64,000 nucleotides of DNA from NCBI GenBank assembly GCA_913774625.1, contig CAJYHL010000019.1, positions 1-64,000 on the forward strand. The letters run 5' to 3'. The translations under genes and the position numbers were made by a program. The notes under the pieces are model-generated. The model was not told the origin of the DNA. It made no database searches and was given only the letters and a program-made list of their open reading frames with translations. Below are positions 40,929 through 50,800 of this stretch, piece by piece. The stretch comes from an uncultured Acidovorax sp. GTDB lineage: Bacteria; Pseudomonadota; Gammaproteobacteria; Burkholderiales; Burkholderiaceae_C. The stretch's first letter is position 1. The number at the start of each line of letters is the position of its first letter.

Positions 40929-42239
40929 TCAGGCCCCGGCTTTCTCGGCCGCCTTGAGCGCCCGCTTCAGGTCGTCGATCAGATCGTCCGCATCCTCCAG
41001 CCCGATCGACAGGCGGATCGTGCCCTGCGATATGCCGGCCTGGGCCAGCGCCTCGTCGCTCATGCGGAAGTGGGTGGTGCTGGCCGGGTGGATCACCAGG
41101 CTGCGGCAGTCGCCCACGTTGGCGAGGTGGCTGAAGACCTTGAGCGCTTCGATGAAGGCCTTGCCCTGGGCGCGGCTGCCCTTCAGGTCGAAGCTGAACA
41201 CCGAGCCCGCGCCGCGCGGCAGCAGCCGCTGCGCCAGCGCATGGCTGGGGTGCGAGGAGAGCATCGGGTGGCCCACGCGGGCCACGAAGGGCTGGGCGGC
41301 CAGGAACTCGACCACGCGCTGCGTGTTGCGCATGTGGCGCTCCATGCGCAGCGGCAGCGTTTCGATGCCCTGCAGGATCAGCCAGGCGGTGTGCGGGCTC
41401 ATGCAGGCGCCGAAGTCGCGCAGGCCTTCGCGCCGGGCACGCAGCAGGAATGCGCCCACGGTGGACTCCTCGCTGAACACCATGCCGTGGAAGCCCTCGT
41501 AGGGCGCCGTCAGCTCGGCGAAGCGGCCGGCCGTGAGCGGCCCTTCCCAGTCGAAGCTGCCGCCATCGACCACCACGCCGCCGATCACCGTGCCGTGGCC
41601 CGACAGGAACTTGGTGGCCGAGTGATAGACCAGGTCCGCGCCGTGCTCGAAGGGCTTGATGAGCCAGGGCGAGGTGAGGGTGGAATCGACCAGCAGTGGC
41701 ACGCCGGCCTCGTGCGCGATCTGCGATACGGCGGGAATGTCCAGCACGTCCAGCCCGGGGTTGCCCACGGTCTCGCCGAAGAAGAGCCGGGTCTCCGGAC
41801 GCACGGCTGCGCGCCAGCCGTCGAGGTCGCCCGGCTTCACGAAGGTCGTCGAGATGCCGAAGCGCGCCAGCGTGTAGTGCAGCAGGTTCTGCGAGCCGCC
41901 GTAGAGCGCCGTGCTGGCGACGATGTGCCCGCCTGCGCCCATCAGCGTGCAGATCGCCAGGTGCAGCGCGGCCTGGCCGCTGGCCACGGCGATGGCGCCC
42001 ACGCCGCCTTCCAGCGCCGCCACGCGCTGCTCCAGCACCGCATTGGTCGGGTTGCTGATGCGGCTGTACACATGGCCCGGCCGCTCCAGGTTGAAGAGCG
42101 ATGCGGCATGGTCGCTGGACTCGAACACGAACGAGGTGCTGAGGTGGATGGGCACGGCGCGCGCGCCGGTGGCTGGGTCGGGCACGGCGCCCGCGTGCAG
42201 CGCGAGCGTGTCGAAGCCGGGGTCTGAATGGCCGGGCAT
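40929..42239 (-). CDS. metY: O-acetylhomoserine sulfhydrylase family protein (PLP, Cys/Met metabolism)
   Basis: A 436-residue PLP enzyme of the Cys/Met metabolism family. Conserved points: TLALHAGAVPDPATGARAVP at the N-terminus, YSRISNPTNAVLEQRVAALE, GGSQNLLHYT, FGETVGNPGLDVLDI, and the PLP lysine in YHSATKFLSGHGTVIGG (Lys210). The length and this lysine motif favour O-acetylhomoserine aminocarboxypropyltransferase, which makes homocysteine with sulfide; cystathionine synthases are shorter. AGGAG lies ten bases before the ATG. No S-box riboswitch was recognised in the short upstream region shared with the CBS gene. Confidence 0.88.
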   Translation of the reverse strand: MPGHSDPGFDTLALHAGAVPDPATGARAVPIHLSTSFVFESSDHAASLFNLERPGHVYSRISNPTNAVLEQRVAALEGGVGAIAVASGQAALHLAICTLMGAGGHIVASTALYGGSQNLLHYTLARFGISTTFVKPGDLDGWRAAVRPETRLFFGETVGNPGLDVLDIPAVSQIAHEAGVPLLVDSTLTSPWLIKPFEHGADLVYHSATKFLSGHGTVIGGVVVDGGSFDWEGPLTAGRFAELTAPYEGFHGMVFSEESTVGAFLLRARREGLRDFGACMSPHTAWLILQGIETLPLRMERHMRNTQRVVEFLAAQPFVARVGHPMLSSHPSHALAQRLLPRGAGSVFSFDLKGSRAQGKAFIEALKVFSHLANVGDCRSLVIHPASTTHFRMSDEALAQAGISQGTIRLSIGLEDADDLIDDLKRALKAAEKAGA

Positions 42240-42355
42240 GGTGTCTTTGTCTCCTGGATGTGTCTCGCTCCGTGTCGAGGCGCGGTTTATTGTGGGCTAT
42301 ATTCTTTCGCTATCCACCCGCAGACCGTGCGGGGCCTGCATCCCTGGAGACACCC

Positions 42356-42808
42356 ATGAAAGTCAGCGACATCCTCCGCGTCAAAGGCAACACCCTCTAC
42401 ACCGTCACGGCGGACGAGCCGCTGGCCGCGGCGGCGCAGGTGATGTCCGAGAAGGACATCGGCTCCCTGGTCGTGATGGACCACGGCGATCTGGTGGGCA
42501 TGCTCACCTTCCGCGAGGTCATCCAGGCCATCGTCAAGAACGGCGGCAATCTGGGCACGACGTTGGTGCGCTCGGCCATGGACGATGCGCCGCTCACCTG
42601 CACGCTGGAAACCGAGATGGACGAGGTGCGCCGCATGATGCTGGGCCGCCATGCCCGCTACATGCCGGTGATGGACCGCCGCATGCTCATGGGCGTCATC
42701 AGCTTCTACGACGTGGCCAAGGCCGTGGTGGACAGCCAGAACTTCGAGAACCAGATGCTCAAGGCCTATATCCGCGACTGGCCTGAAGAAAAGGAAGCTA
42801 CCCCCTGA
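42356..42808 (+). CDS. Tandem CBS-domain protein
   Basis: A 150-residue protein made of two CBS motifs (about residues 8-60 and 73-130): VTADEPLAAAAQVMSEKDIG and SLVVMDHGDLVGMLTFREVI in the first, CTLETEMDEVRRMMLGRHAR and YMPVMDRRMLMGVISFYDVA in the second. Such stand-alone pairs bind adenine nucleotides or S-adenosylmethionine and modulate partners. GGAGA precedes the ATG. It is divergent from the metY gene and alone. Partner and ligand are unknown. Confidence 0.9.
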   Translation: MKVSDILRVKGNTLYTVTADEPLAAAAQVMSEKDIGSLVVMDHGDLVGMLTFREVIQAIVKNGGNLGTTLVRSAMDDAPLTCTLETEMDEVRRMMLGRHARYMPVMDRRMLMGVISFYDVAKAVVDSQNFENQMLKAYIRDWPEEKEATP

Positions 42809-42925
42809 GGCGCTGCGCGCCTTCCCCCTTCTCTCGCCGCGCTGCGCGCGTCGGGAAGGGGGACGACGCCAGTGGCCCGGCAGAGCCGGTTCCACGGCGT
42901 CCGCTGGCCTGGCCTGCTCCGCGGC
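42801..42925. repeat. GC-rich intergenic repeat with an internal TCCCCCTT/AAGGGGGA stem
   Basis: The region after the CBS gene contains inverted arms at 42823-42830 and 42856-42863 around GCGCTGCGCGCG. The string resembles a repeat I recall between genes in Acidovorax relatives. It may act as a bidirectional transcription brake; there is no T tract. Confidence 0.4.
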
Positions 42926-43054
42926 CGTCGGATGGGTGAGGGCGCGCTTGTTCAAGGGCTGTGCTTGCTGGCTAGCTTGCACTGGGCCGCTTGGTTCAAT
43001 GACCTGAGTCGGAATGGCCCGGCTCGGCGGATGGCTCTGGGATAATCCGGCGCC

Positions 43055-44152
43055 ATGAGCGGCAACACACTCGGCACCATCTTCGCAGTCACCAACTTCG
43101 GTGAATCCCACGGCCCGGCCATCGGCTGCGTCATCGACGGCTGCCCGCCGGGCATGGCCCTGAGCGAGGCCGATATCCAGGCCGACCTGGACCGCCGCCG
43201 GCCCGGCACCAGCCGCCATGTCACCCAGCGAGCCGAGCCCGATGCGGTGGAGATCCTTTCCGGCGTCTATGAAGGCCGCACCACGGGCACGCCCATCGCC
43301 CTGCTGATCCGCAATACCGACCAGCGCAGCAAGGACTACTCGAACATCGCCCAGAGCTTCCGCCCCGGCCATGCCGACTACACCTACTGGCACAAGTACG
43401 GCATCCGCGACCCGCGCGGCGGCGGCCGCTCTTCGGCCCGGCTGACGGCGCCCACCGTGGCGGCCGGCGCCGTCGCCAAGAAGTGGCTGGCGGAAAAGTA
43501 CGGCACGCGCTTTCGCGCCTGCATGACGCAGATCGGCGAGGTGGAGATCCCGTTCGAGAGCTGGGACCACGTGCCCCACAACCCCTTCTTCGCCCCGGTG
43601 GCCGATGTCTCGGCGCTGGAGAACTACATGGACGCGCTGCGCAAGGCCGGCGACTCCTGCGGCGCCCGCATCCGCGTGCAGGCCACGGGCGTGCCGGTGG
43701 GCCTGGGCGAGCCGCTCTATGACAAGCTCGACGCCGACATCGCCCATGCGCTCATGGGCCTGAACGCCGTCAAGGGCGTGGAGATTGGCGCCGGTTTCGG
43801 CAGCGTGGTCCAGCGCGGAACCACGCACGGCGATTCGCTCACGCCCGAAGGCTTCGCCAGCAACAACGCGGGCGGCATCCTGGGTGGCATCAGCAGCGGC
43901 CAGGACATCGATGCCCTGGTCGCCATCAAGCCCACCAGTTCCATCATCAGCCCGCGCCAGTCCATCGACATCCACGGCCAGAGCACCGAAGTCGTGACCA
44001 AGGGGCGCCACGACCCTTGCGTGGGCATCCGCGCCGCGCCCATCGCCGAGGCGCTGCTGGCTCTGGTGCTGATGGACCACGCGCTGCGCCACCGCGCCCA
44101 GTGCGGCGATGTGGTGCAGGAAGTGCCGCCGATCAAGGCCTCCCTGCTGTGA
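43055..44152 (+). CDS. aroC: Chorismate synthase
   Basis: A 365-residue FMN-dependent lyase that completes the shikimate pathway. Signature stretches are [60 protein letters not shown] then [18 protein letters not shown], and the C-terminal [15 protein letters not shown] and [17 protein letters not shown]. It is full length. A GATAAT at 43041-43046 would place transcription start almost on the ATG; no clear Shine-Dalgarno site is present, so a very short leader is possible. A strong terminator follows. Confidence 0.96.
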   Translation: MSGNTLGTIFAVTNFGESHGPAIGCVIDGCPPGMALSEADIQADLDRRRPGTSRHVTQRAEPDAVEILSGVYEGRTTGTPIALLIRNTDQRSKDYSNIAQSFRPGHADYTYWHKYGIRDPRGGGRSSARLTAPTVAAGAVAKKWLAEKYGTRFRACMTQIGEVEIPFESWDHVPHNPFFAPVADVSALENYMDALRKAGDSCGARIRVQATGVPVGLGEPLYDKLDADIAHALMGLNAVKGVEIGAGFGSVVQRGTTHGDSLTPEGFASNNAGGILGGISSGQDIDALVAIKPTSSIISPRQSIDIHGQSTEVVTKGRHDPCVGIRAAPIAEALLALVLMDHALRHRAQCGDVVQEVPPIKASLL

Positions 44153-44165
44153 TGGCCTGAAATGG

Positions 44166-44206
44166 AAAAGACCAGCGGGCTGCGCGCCGGCTGGTCTTTT
44201 GTTTTT
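44166..44206 (+). terminator. Rho-independent terminator of aroC
   Basis: An 11-base stem AAAAGACCAGC (44166-44176) pairs with GCTGGTCTTTT (44190-44200), then GTTTTT. The A tract also provides T4 on the minus strand for nrdR transcripts. Confidence 0.9.
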
Positions 44207-44288
44207 CAGGGGGGCGGATTGCCGCTCGACTTGGTCGGAGCGCCGCGCCCGTGCGGGGCAAGCCTGCAGCCACGGCGATCCGGACCGG

Positions 44289-44738
44289 CTACTTGCGCAC
44301 CTCGTCGACCAGCGCGCGGAACTCGTCGATGTCCTCGAAGCTGCGATAGACGCTGGCAAAGCGGATGTAGGCCACCTTGTCGAGCTTCTTCAACTCGCGC
44401 ATCACCAGCTCGCCGATGCGGCTGGAGAAGATCTCGCGCTGGCCCAGGTTCAGCAGCTTTTCCTCGATGCGCTCGATGGCGCTGTCGATCTGCGTGGTGC
44501 TCACGGGCCGCTTGCGCAGCGCCAGCGTGAAGGAGCCGATCAGCTTGCTGCGGTCGTAGTCCACCCGGCGGCCGTCCTTCTTCACCACGGTCGGGAAGTT
44601 GACCTCGGGCTTCTCGTAGGTGGTGAAGCGCTTTTCGCAGGCATTGCACTGGCGCCTGCGCCGCACGAACTCGCCGTCCTCGGCCACGCGGGTTTCGACC
44701 ACCTGGGTGTCCGGGTGGCTGCAGAAAGGGCATTTCAT
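44289..44738 (-). CDS. nrdR: Transcriptional repressor NrdR
   Basis: A 149-residue regulator of ribonucleotide reductase genes. The N-terminal zinc ribbon has [15 protein letters not shown] and [17 protein letters not shown] (four Cys), followed by an ATP-cone domain ([20 protein letters not shown], then the helix [17 protein letters not shown]). It binds NrdR boxes when loaded with dATP. It is downstream of glyA on the same strand with a 58-base gap, a common glyA-nrdR arrangement linking one-carbon supply to deoxynucleotide synthesis. No nrd genes are in the window. Confidence 0.95.
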   Translation of the reverse strand: MKCPFCSHPDTQVVETRVAEDGEFVRRRRQCNACEKRFTTYEKPEVNFPTVVKKDGRRVDYDRSKLIGSFTLALRKRPVSTTQIDSAIERIEEKLLNLGQREIFSSRIGELVMRELKKLDKVAYIRFASVYRSFEDIDEFRALVDEVRK

Positions 44739-44796
44739 CGCGGTGCGCTGCCGGCGCGCAGGGGCCGGCAGCGGGGCAGTGCGGGCTGTGGTGAGC

Positions 44797-46041
<1,245 letters not shown>

Positions 46042-46146
46042 GGCGTGGCAGTCCTATGAACTTGTGTCCCTTGAAACAAGGGCTGCCCAGGCGAACGGCG
46101 GAACGCAGCGATACGTGGCTCTCTGCGGCACGCTTCCCAGTGGTCA

Positions 46147-46204
46147 CAGGAGATTGCCTCCTGCCGGATTCCACGTCAGCGGCAGCGCTTCGTGGAGGAA
46201 GCGC
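46147..46204 (-). promoter_or_regulatory. Two hairpins in the glyA leader
   Basis: In the 5' leader of glyA lie GCGCTTC/GAAGCGC (46185-46191 with 46198-46204) and CAGGAG/CTCCTG (46147-46152 with 46158-46163). The sequence does not fit the conserved cores of the glycine or tetrahydrofolate riboswitches as I know them, so any regulatory function is unassigned. A TACACT near 46237 could be a -10 element. Confidence 0.4.
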
Positions 46205-46302
46205 CGCGCCTATCGCCAGTCGCGTACCCCGTTAGTGTAGCGTGAGTGGGGTGGCAGGGCATTCCCGCTGCATCGGCCCTGCGCCGCGAAGGCCCGGCTG
46301 GC

Positions 46303-47172
46303 TCAGCTGGCGGCGTTGGCGAGCAGGGCGACCTTGTCGGTGCTGCTGTCGCCGGTCAGCTTCGCGGCGGCGGCGCCCATGGCAGGCGCCGTCACGGTGG
46401 GTGCCTTGGTGGACAGGATGGGCGGCGTCGCGGGCTGCACCGGCGTCACCGGCACCGAGCGGCCGCTGGCGACCTGGCGCAGGCGGAAATGCTCGGCCAG
46501 CACCTTGGCCGCATAGCCGCCGTCGTCGGGCAGGTTGGCGGCGCCCACGTAGTAGCGCAGGCCGCCTTCGATCGAGCCGGCGCGCGTGATGCATTCCTGC
46601 AGCACCTTCACGCCTACGCGCATGTTCGCCACCGGGTCGAAGGCCGCGAAGTGCCCGCCGAAGTTGTCGTACTTGTCCGTGTGGATGCGCGTCATCACCT
46701 GCATCAGACCCTGGGCACCGACGGAGCTTTGCGCAAAGGGATTGAAGCTGGATTCCACCGCCATGATGGACAGGATCAGCGTCGGGTCGAGCTTGGAGCG
46801 CGCGCCGATCTCATAGGCCTCGGACACCAGCACCGCCAGCGGTTCGGGCGCCACGCGGTACTTCTTGCTCAGCCAGTAGGCCACTGCGGCCTGCTCCTTG
46901 GGCAGGTCTTTGGGGTTGCTGGCCGTGGCGCGCTCGCTGGCCGCCGGTTCGATGGGGGCGCCGAGCACGGCCACCTGCCGTGCCTGCAGCCAGCTCCTGA
47001 GCTGCTCCTCGCCGGCTTCCCGAAGGTCGGGGCGCGCGCTGAGGGTGATGGCCGCGAAGGCCACGGTCAGCCCGAGGAGGGCGAAACCGCTGTGGGTGAT
47101 TTCAAGAAAGCCGTCGGTGACGTCGGATGCGAAGGTACGCAAACCGGCCACCAATGTTCCTGACGCTGTCAT
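46303..47172 (-). CDS. Membrane-anchored lytic transglycosylase (SLT domain)
   Basis: A 289-residue murein-cleaving enzyme. A hydrophobic helix near residues 27-45 acts as an uncleaved anchor. The SLT domain (about 110-240) has ILSIMAVESSFNPFAQSSVG with catalytic Glu140, then AQGLMQVMTRIHTDKYDNFG, and the C-terminal YYVGAANLPDDGGYAAKVL region. The last ~50 residues are a Pro/Thr/Ala-rich tail. AAGGA lies before the ATG. It is divergent from the long non-coding region that carries phased inverted repeats. It may remodel peptidoglycan; partner unknown. Confidence 0.9.
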   Translation of the reverse strand: MTASGTLVAGLRTFASDVTDGFLEITHSGFALLGLTVAFAAITLSARPDLREAGEEQLRSWLQARQVAVLGAPIEPAASERATASNPKDLPKEQAAVAYWLSKKYRVAPEPLAVLVSEAYEIGARSKLDPTLILSIMAVESSFNPFAQSSVGAQGLMQVMTRIHTDKYDNFGGHFAAFDPVANMRVGVKVLQECITRAGSIEGGLRYYVGAANLPDDGGYAAKVLAEHFRLRQVASGRSVPVTPVQPATPPILSTKAPTVTAPAMGAAAAKLTGDSSTDKVALLANAAS

Positions 47173-47409
47173 TAGCTTTTCCTTTCTGAGTCGAGAGACC
47201 TGTGAAGCGCGCTTCGCGATGGAAGCGGCGCCTGCCAGGCTTCTCGCCTGGATTGGTTCGCCATCAAATTCGTGCCGGGCGAATGCATCGCATGCGGTTC
47301 TACGAACTGACTTAGCCGGATTCGGCAGCGGGACATAAGGGTTTAACCCTGCCCATTTTTTGGGCTGGCGGATTCTATGGGGCCGCTAAATGCTAGGTCA
47401 ATACTAACA

Positions 47410-47446
47410 AGTCTATTCTTTAGACTAAAAAAGTCTAACAAAGACT
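47410..47446. promoter_or_regulatory. Phased AGTCTA/TAGACT operator-like array
   Basis: AGTCTA at 47410, TAGACT at 47421 and AGTCTA at 47432 alternate in orientation with starts exactly 11 bases apart, and a partial AAGACT follows at 47441. One turn of spacing puts all copies on one DNA face. The surroundings are AT-rich, as expected for a promoter region; it lies 240 bases from the transglycosylase start and 200 bases before the structured RNA. Confidence 0.55.
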
Positions 47447-47460
47447 GTGTAAAAGCACAG
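47445..47460. promoter_or_regulatory. LexA-box-like palindrome CTGT-N8-ACAG
   Basis: CTGTGTAAAAGCACAG matches the core CTGT-N8-ACAG and is a perfect five-base-arm palindrome. One such core match per 64 kb is expected by chance, and neither flanking gene is a known SOS gene. Confidence 0.25.
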
Positions 47461-47605
47461 CTCGATGAGGGGAAATGTCTCCAAACCCTTGCTCCGCCGC
47501 GCTTTGCCTAACAAAGGGGCTTGACGAAAACCACTTGCCGCAGATGTGACTTTCTGATGAAAAAAACTGCTTGCACTGCCGGGGAGGGCTGAATTAAGCT
47601 GGCAC

Positions 47606-47827
47606 CGCCTGACTGATTCAGGCGCCGCCAAGCGAAGTGGAGCGGCCTTCCGAACGGCATGCAGTGCCCCGGTCGGCCCGCAAAGCGCAGCGAGGCCCAC
47701 CCTGGGGGCAATACCTTGCCTCCTGCGAAGCCGACCTTTCTCTCGGTGACGCAAACCGATGGCAAATGGCCGTTGTGCCCGCCGTCAAGCCCGGTGCCGG
47801 AAGCCTCCGCACCGGGCTTTCTCTTTT
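47606..47827 (+). ncRNA. Structured, terminated RNA of unknown type
   Basis: Five stems line up on the plus strand: CGCCTGA/TCAGGCG (47606-47624); a GCGG-based stem to about 47645; a long two-part stem in which GGTCGGC (47671-47677) pairs with GCCGACC (47730-47736), enclosing CGCAG-GAGGC with GCCTC-CTGCG; TCGGT/ACCGA (47743-47759); and an 11-base-pair terminator ending in TTTCTCTTTT. A TTGCAC hexamer at 47571 could be its -35. It does not overlap a credible gene: the DUF748 start lies 50 bases beyond. It might be a 6S-like RNA, another small RNA or a leader of the DUF748 gene; I could not match it to a known family. Confidence 0.5.
47787..47827 (+). terminator. Rho-independent terminator upstream of the DUF748 gene
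   Basis: AAGCCCGGTGC (47787-47797) pairs perfectly with GCACCGGGCTT (47809-47819), then a T-rich tail. Its position before the next gene implies a separate transcript ending here, or attenuation. Confidence 0.88.
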
Positions 47828-47876
47828 GCGTTCGCGTGGAACGCGTTCGCGGTCCCGGCGCGCAGTTCCTGCGGGG

Positions 47877-50800
47877 ATGAATGCCCGGCATCTTTCCGTG
47901 TACTTGGCTTGGTCTTTTCCCGTGCTTGATCTTTCCCGTCCTGGCTTGGCGCGCCGCAGCGCCTCGGTGTTCTTCTGGGCGATGGCGATGTGGGGGCTGG
48001 TATGGCTGCTCGCGTGGGCCCTGGTGCCGTGGGCGGTGAAGACCCAGCTGGAGCGACGCGCATCCGCAGCGCTGGGTCGGGCCGTCACGGTCGGGCAGGT
48101 GCAGTTCCGCCCGTGGTCGCTCGAGCTCGTCTTGCACGACTTCGCGGTCGCCCGGGCTTCGGGCCCTGGGGCGCAGCTGGAAATCAAGCGTATCTATATA
48201 GATGCAGCGTTGCAGTCCCTGGTGCGCTGGGCGCCGGTGGTCGATGCCTTGCAGATCGATGCACCCGTGCTGCGGCTCGCGCGTGCGGCCGATGGCCGCT
48301 ACGACGTCGATGACGTGGTCGCGCGCCTGTCTGCCATGGCTGCGGAGCCGGCTCCGGCGGCGGCGCACGGCCCGGCCCGGTTCGCGCTCTACAAGCTCGG
48401 CATTTCGGATGGGGCGGTGGACCTGGAGGACGAGGCCGCCGGCCGCCGCCACTCCGTGCGCGCGTTGAACCTCACGCTGCCGTTTCTGAGCACGCTGGCG
48501 GCCCATCGAGCAGCCGTGGTCAAGCCGCGTCTCGCCTTCCTTCTCAACGGCAGCGCCTTCGAGACCACGGCCGATGCCACGCCCTTCGCCCAGGAACACC
48601 GCGCCGACATGCGGCTGCAGGTGCGGCAGCTGGATCTGGCGCCTTTCGCGGCGCACGCGCCCTCCGGCCTGCCGCTGCGTCTGCAGTCCGGCCGCCTCGA
48701 TGCCGATCTGCGCCTGGCCTTCGAGCAGTCGGGCCAGCCCTCCGCTACGCTGACCGGGACCGTGGCCGTCCATGAAGGCCGTCTGCTCGATGGGCACAGC
48801 CGAGAACTGATCGGCTTCGATGCCTTGCGCGTGTCCCTGCAGGACGTTCAGCCGCTCAAGCGGCTCGTGCAACTGGAGGCCGTCGAATGGGAAGGCCTGC
48901 GGGCGGAACTGCGCCGCGGCGCCGATGGCCTGCTGGAATGGCCCGGCCCGTCTGCCCGGCCCGCCCCGCCGCCGGCTTCGGCCGGTGTCGCATGGACGGT
49001 TGCCGTCCACCGCCTGGCCGTGGCGGATGGGCGCATCGGCTGGACGGACCTCAGCGTGCAGGCCCCGCGCAGGGAAGCCCGCCATGTGCAGTTGCTCGCC
49101 TCCGATGTCCACTGGCCCCTGCAGCGCCCGCTGCGCTTCAGCGCCAGCGCCGACCTGCCGGGCGCCGCTGCACGCATCGCCCTGTCGGGGCATGCCCGCA
49201 ACGGCGCCGCCCAGGCAGCACTGTCGCTGCGCGGCGTGCCGCTGGATCTGGCCGGGCCTTACCTGCGGTCCTACTTGCGCCCCAGGCTGGGTGGCGCCGT
49301 CGATGCCGATCTGGGCCTGGCCTACAACGGCCCCAACCTGGTGGCCCGCGTGGTGCGGCTGGCGGTGAACCAGTTGGAGATGGATTGCGGCGCGGCCCTG
49401 GCTGCGGGGGCCGGGACCATGCCTTGCGCTTCTCTCGCCGATGCGGGCCTCGGCCCTGTCTCCGCCGCCGGGCGGCTGGCGGATGCGCGGCGCCTCGAAG
49501 TCTCGGACGCCTGGGTGCGCTGGCCGCAGCGGACCGTCTCGGTGGGCCGGCTGTGGCTGTCGGAGCCGCGCATGGCCGTCTCGCGCGACGCATCGGGCCG
49601 CTGGATGTTCGACGCTTGGCGCATGCCTGCCGCTCCGGTGGCCGCTGGCGCGGGCAGCACAGCGCCTGCCGAGGCATCGGCAGCCGCCCCCTGGCAGGTC
49701 CGCCTGGACGACGCGGCGGTGGAAGGCGGAGCGCTCGCCTGGCGCGACGAGGCCGCCGGAGCGCGGCCGGTGGCGCTGCGGCTCGCGTCGCTGCAAATGC
49801 GCCTGCGTGACTTCGTGCCGCTGCCGCCGGCGGGCGCTGTTGCGTCCTCGCCGCCTTCGTCCTTGAGCCTGTCGGCGCAGGTGGCGTCGGAAAGCTTCGA
49901 GCCCGGCCGGCTGAGCTATGACGGGACATTGCGCGCCAGCCCCCTGGAACTGCAGGGCCGGCTGCATGCCAGCCATCTGCCGCTGCAGGCGCTGGAGCCC
50001 TATTTCGCGGACCGGCTCCAGGCGCGCGTCGTGCGCGCGGAGGGCAGCTTCGCCGGTGACCTGCGCTACGCCTCGGGCCCTGGCGGGTCGGCCACCGCGC
50101 TGCAGGGCGATCTGTCCATCGACGAAGTGCGGGTGCTGGACCCGGGCATGCGGGCCGCCGCCGACCGTGGCGATTCCGCAGAGGGACCGTCAGGCGAGGG
50201 GGAGCCCGGCGATCTGCTGCGCTGGAAGGCTCTGGGGCTGCGCGGTCTGCGGCTGGGCATGGAGCCCGGCCGGCCGGTCTCGCTGCAGGTGCGCGAGACG
50301 GCGCTGAACGACTTCTTCGCGCGCATCGTGCTGCAAGAAAATGGCCGCCTCAATCTGCAGGATCTGCTGAAGCCGGCTCGTCCCGGCTCCGGCGGTTCCT
50401 CCGATGCGGCGGGCGAACGGCCGCCGGCCGCAGCGACGGCTGCGCCGCGCATCCGCTTCGGCCCCGCCACCCTCGTCGGCGGCCGGGTCCAGTTTTCCGA
50501 CCGCTTCGTGCGGCCCAGCTACTCCACCGACCTGAGCGAGCTGGCCGGCCGCCTGGGCGCCTTTTCGTCCGCCGATGCCGGCGCGCCGGGCGAGGCGCCG
50601 CAAATGGCCGAGCTGGAGCTGCGCGGCAAGGCCGAGGCGACCGCTTCCGTCGAGATCACCGGCCGTCTCAATCCGCTGGCCAGGCCGCCGGCCCTCGACA
50701 TCCGGGGCCGCATGCGCGATCTGGAGCTGCCGCCGCTGTCACCCTACAGCGTCAAATACGCGGGACATGCCATCGAACGCGGCAAGCTGGCCGCCGATGT

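Noticed and set aside
46042-46240. Glycine riboswitch upstream of glyA
   Set aside because: None of the conserved glycine aptamer core segments could be found in the leader.
47637-47876. N-terminal extension of the DUF748 protein
   Set aside because: The frame is open, but it passes through a perfect rho-independent terminator and other stems, and the residues are unlike a signal or membrane start. The ATG at 47877 is directly followed by the expected anchor.
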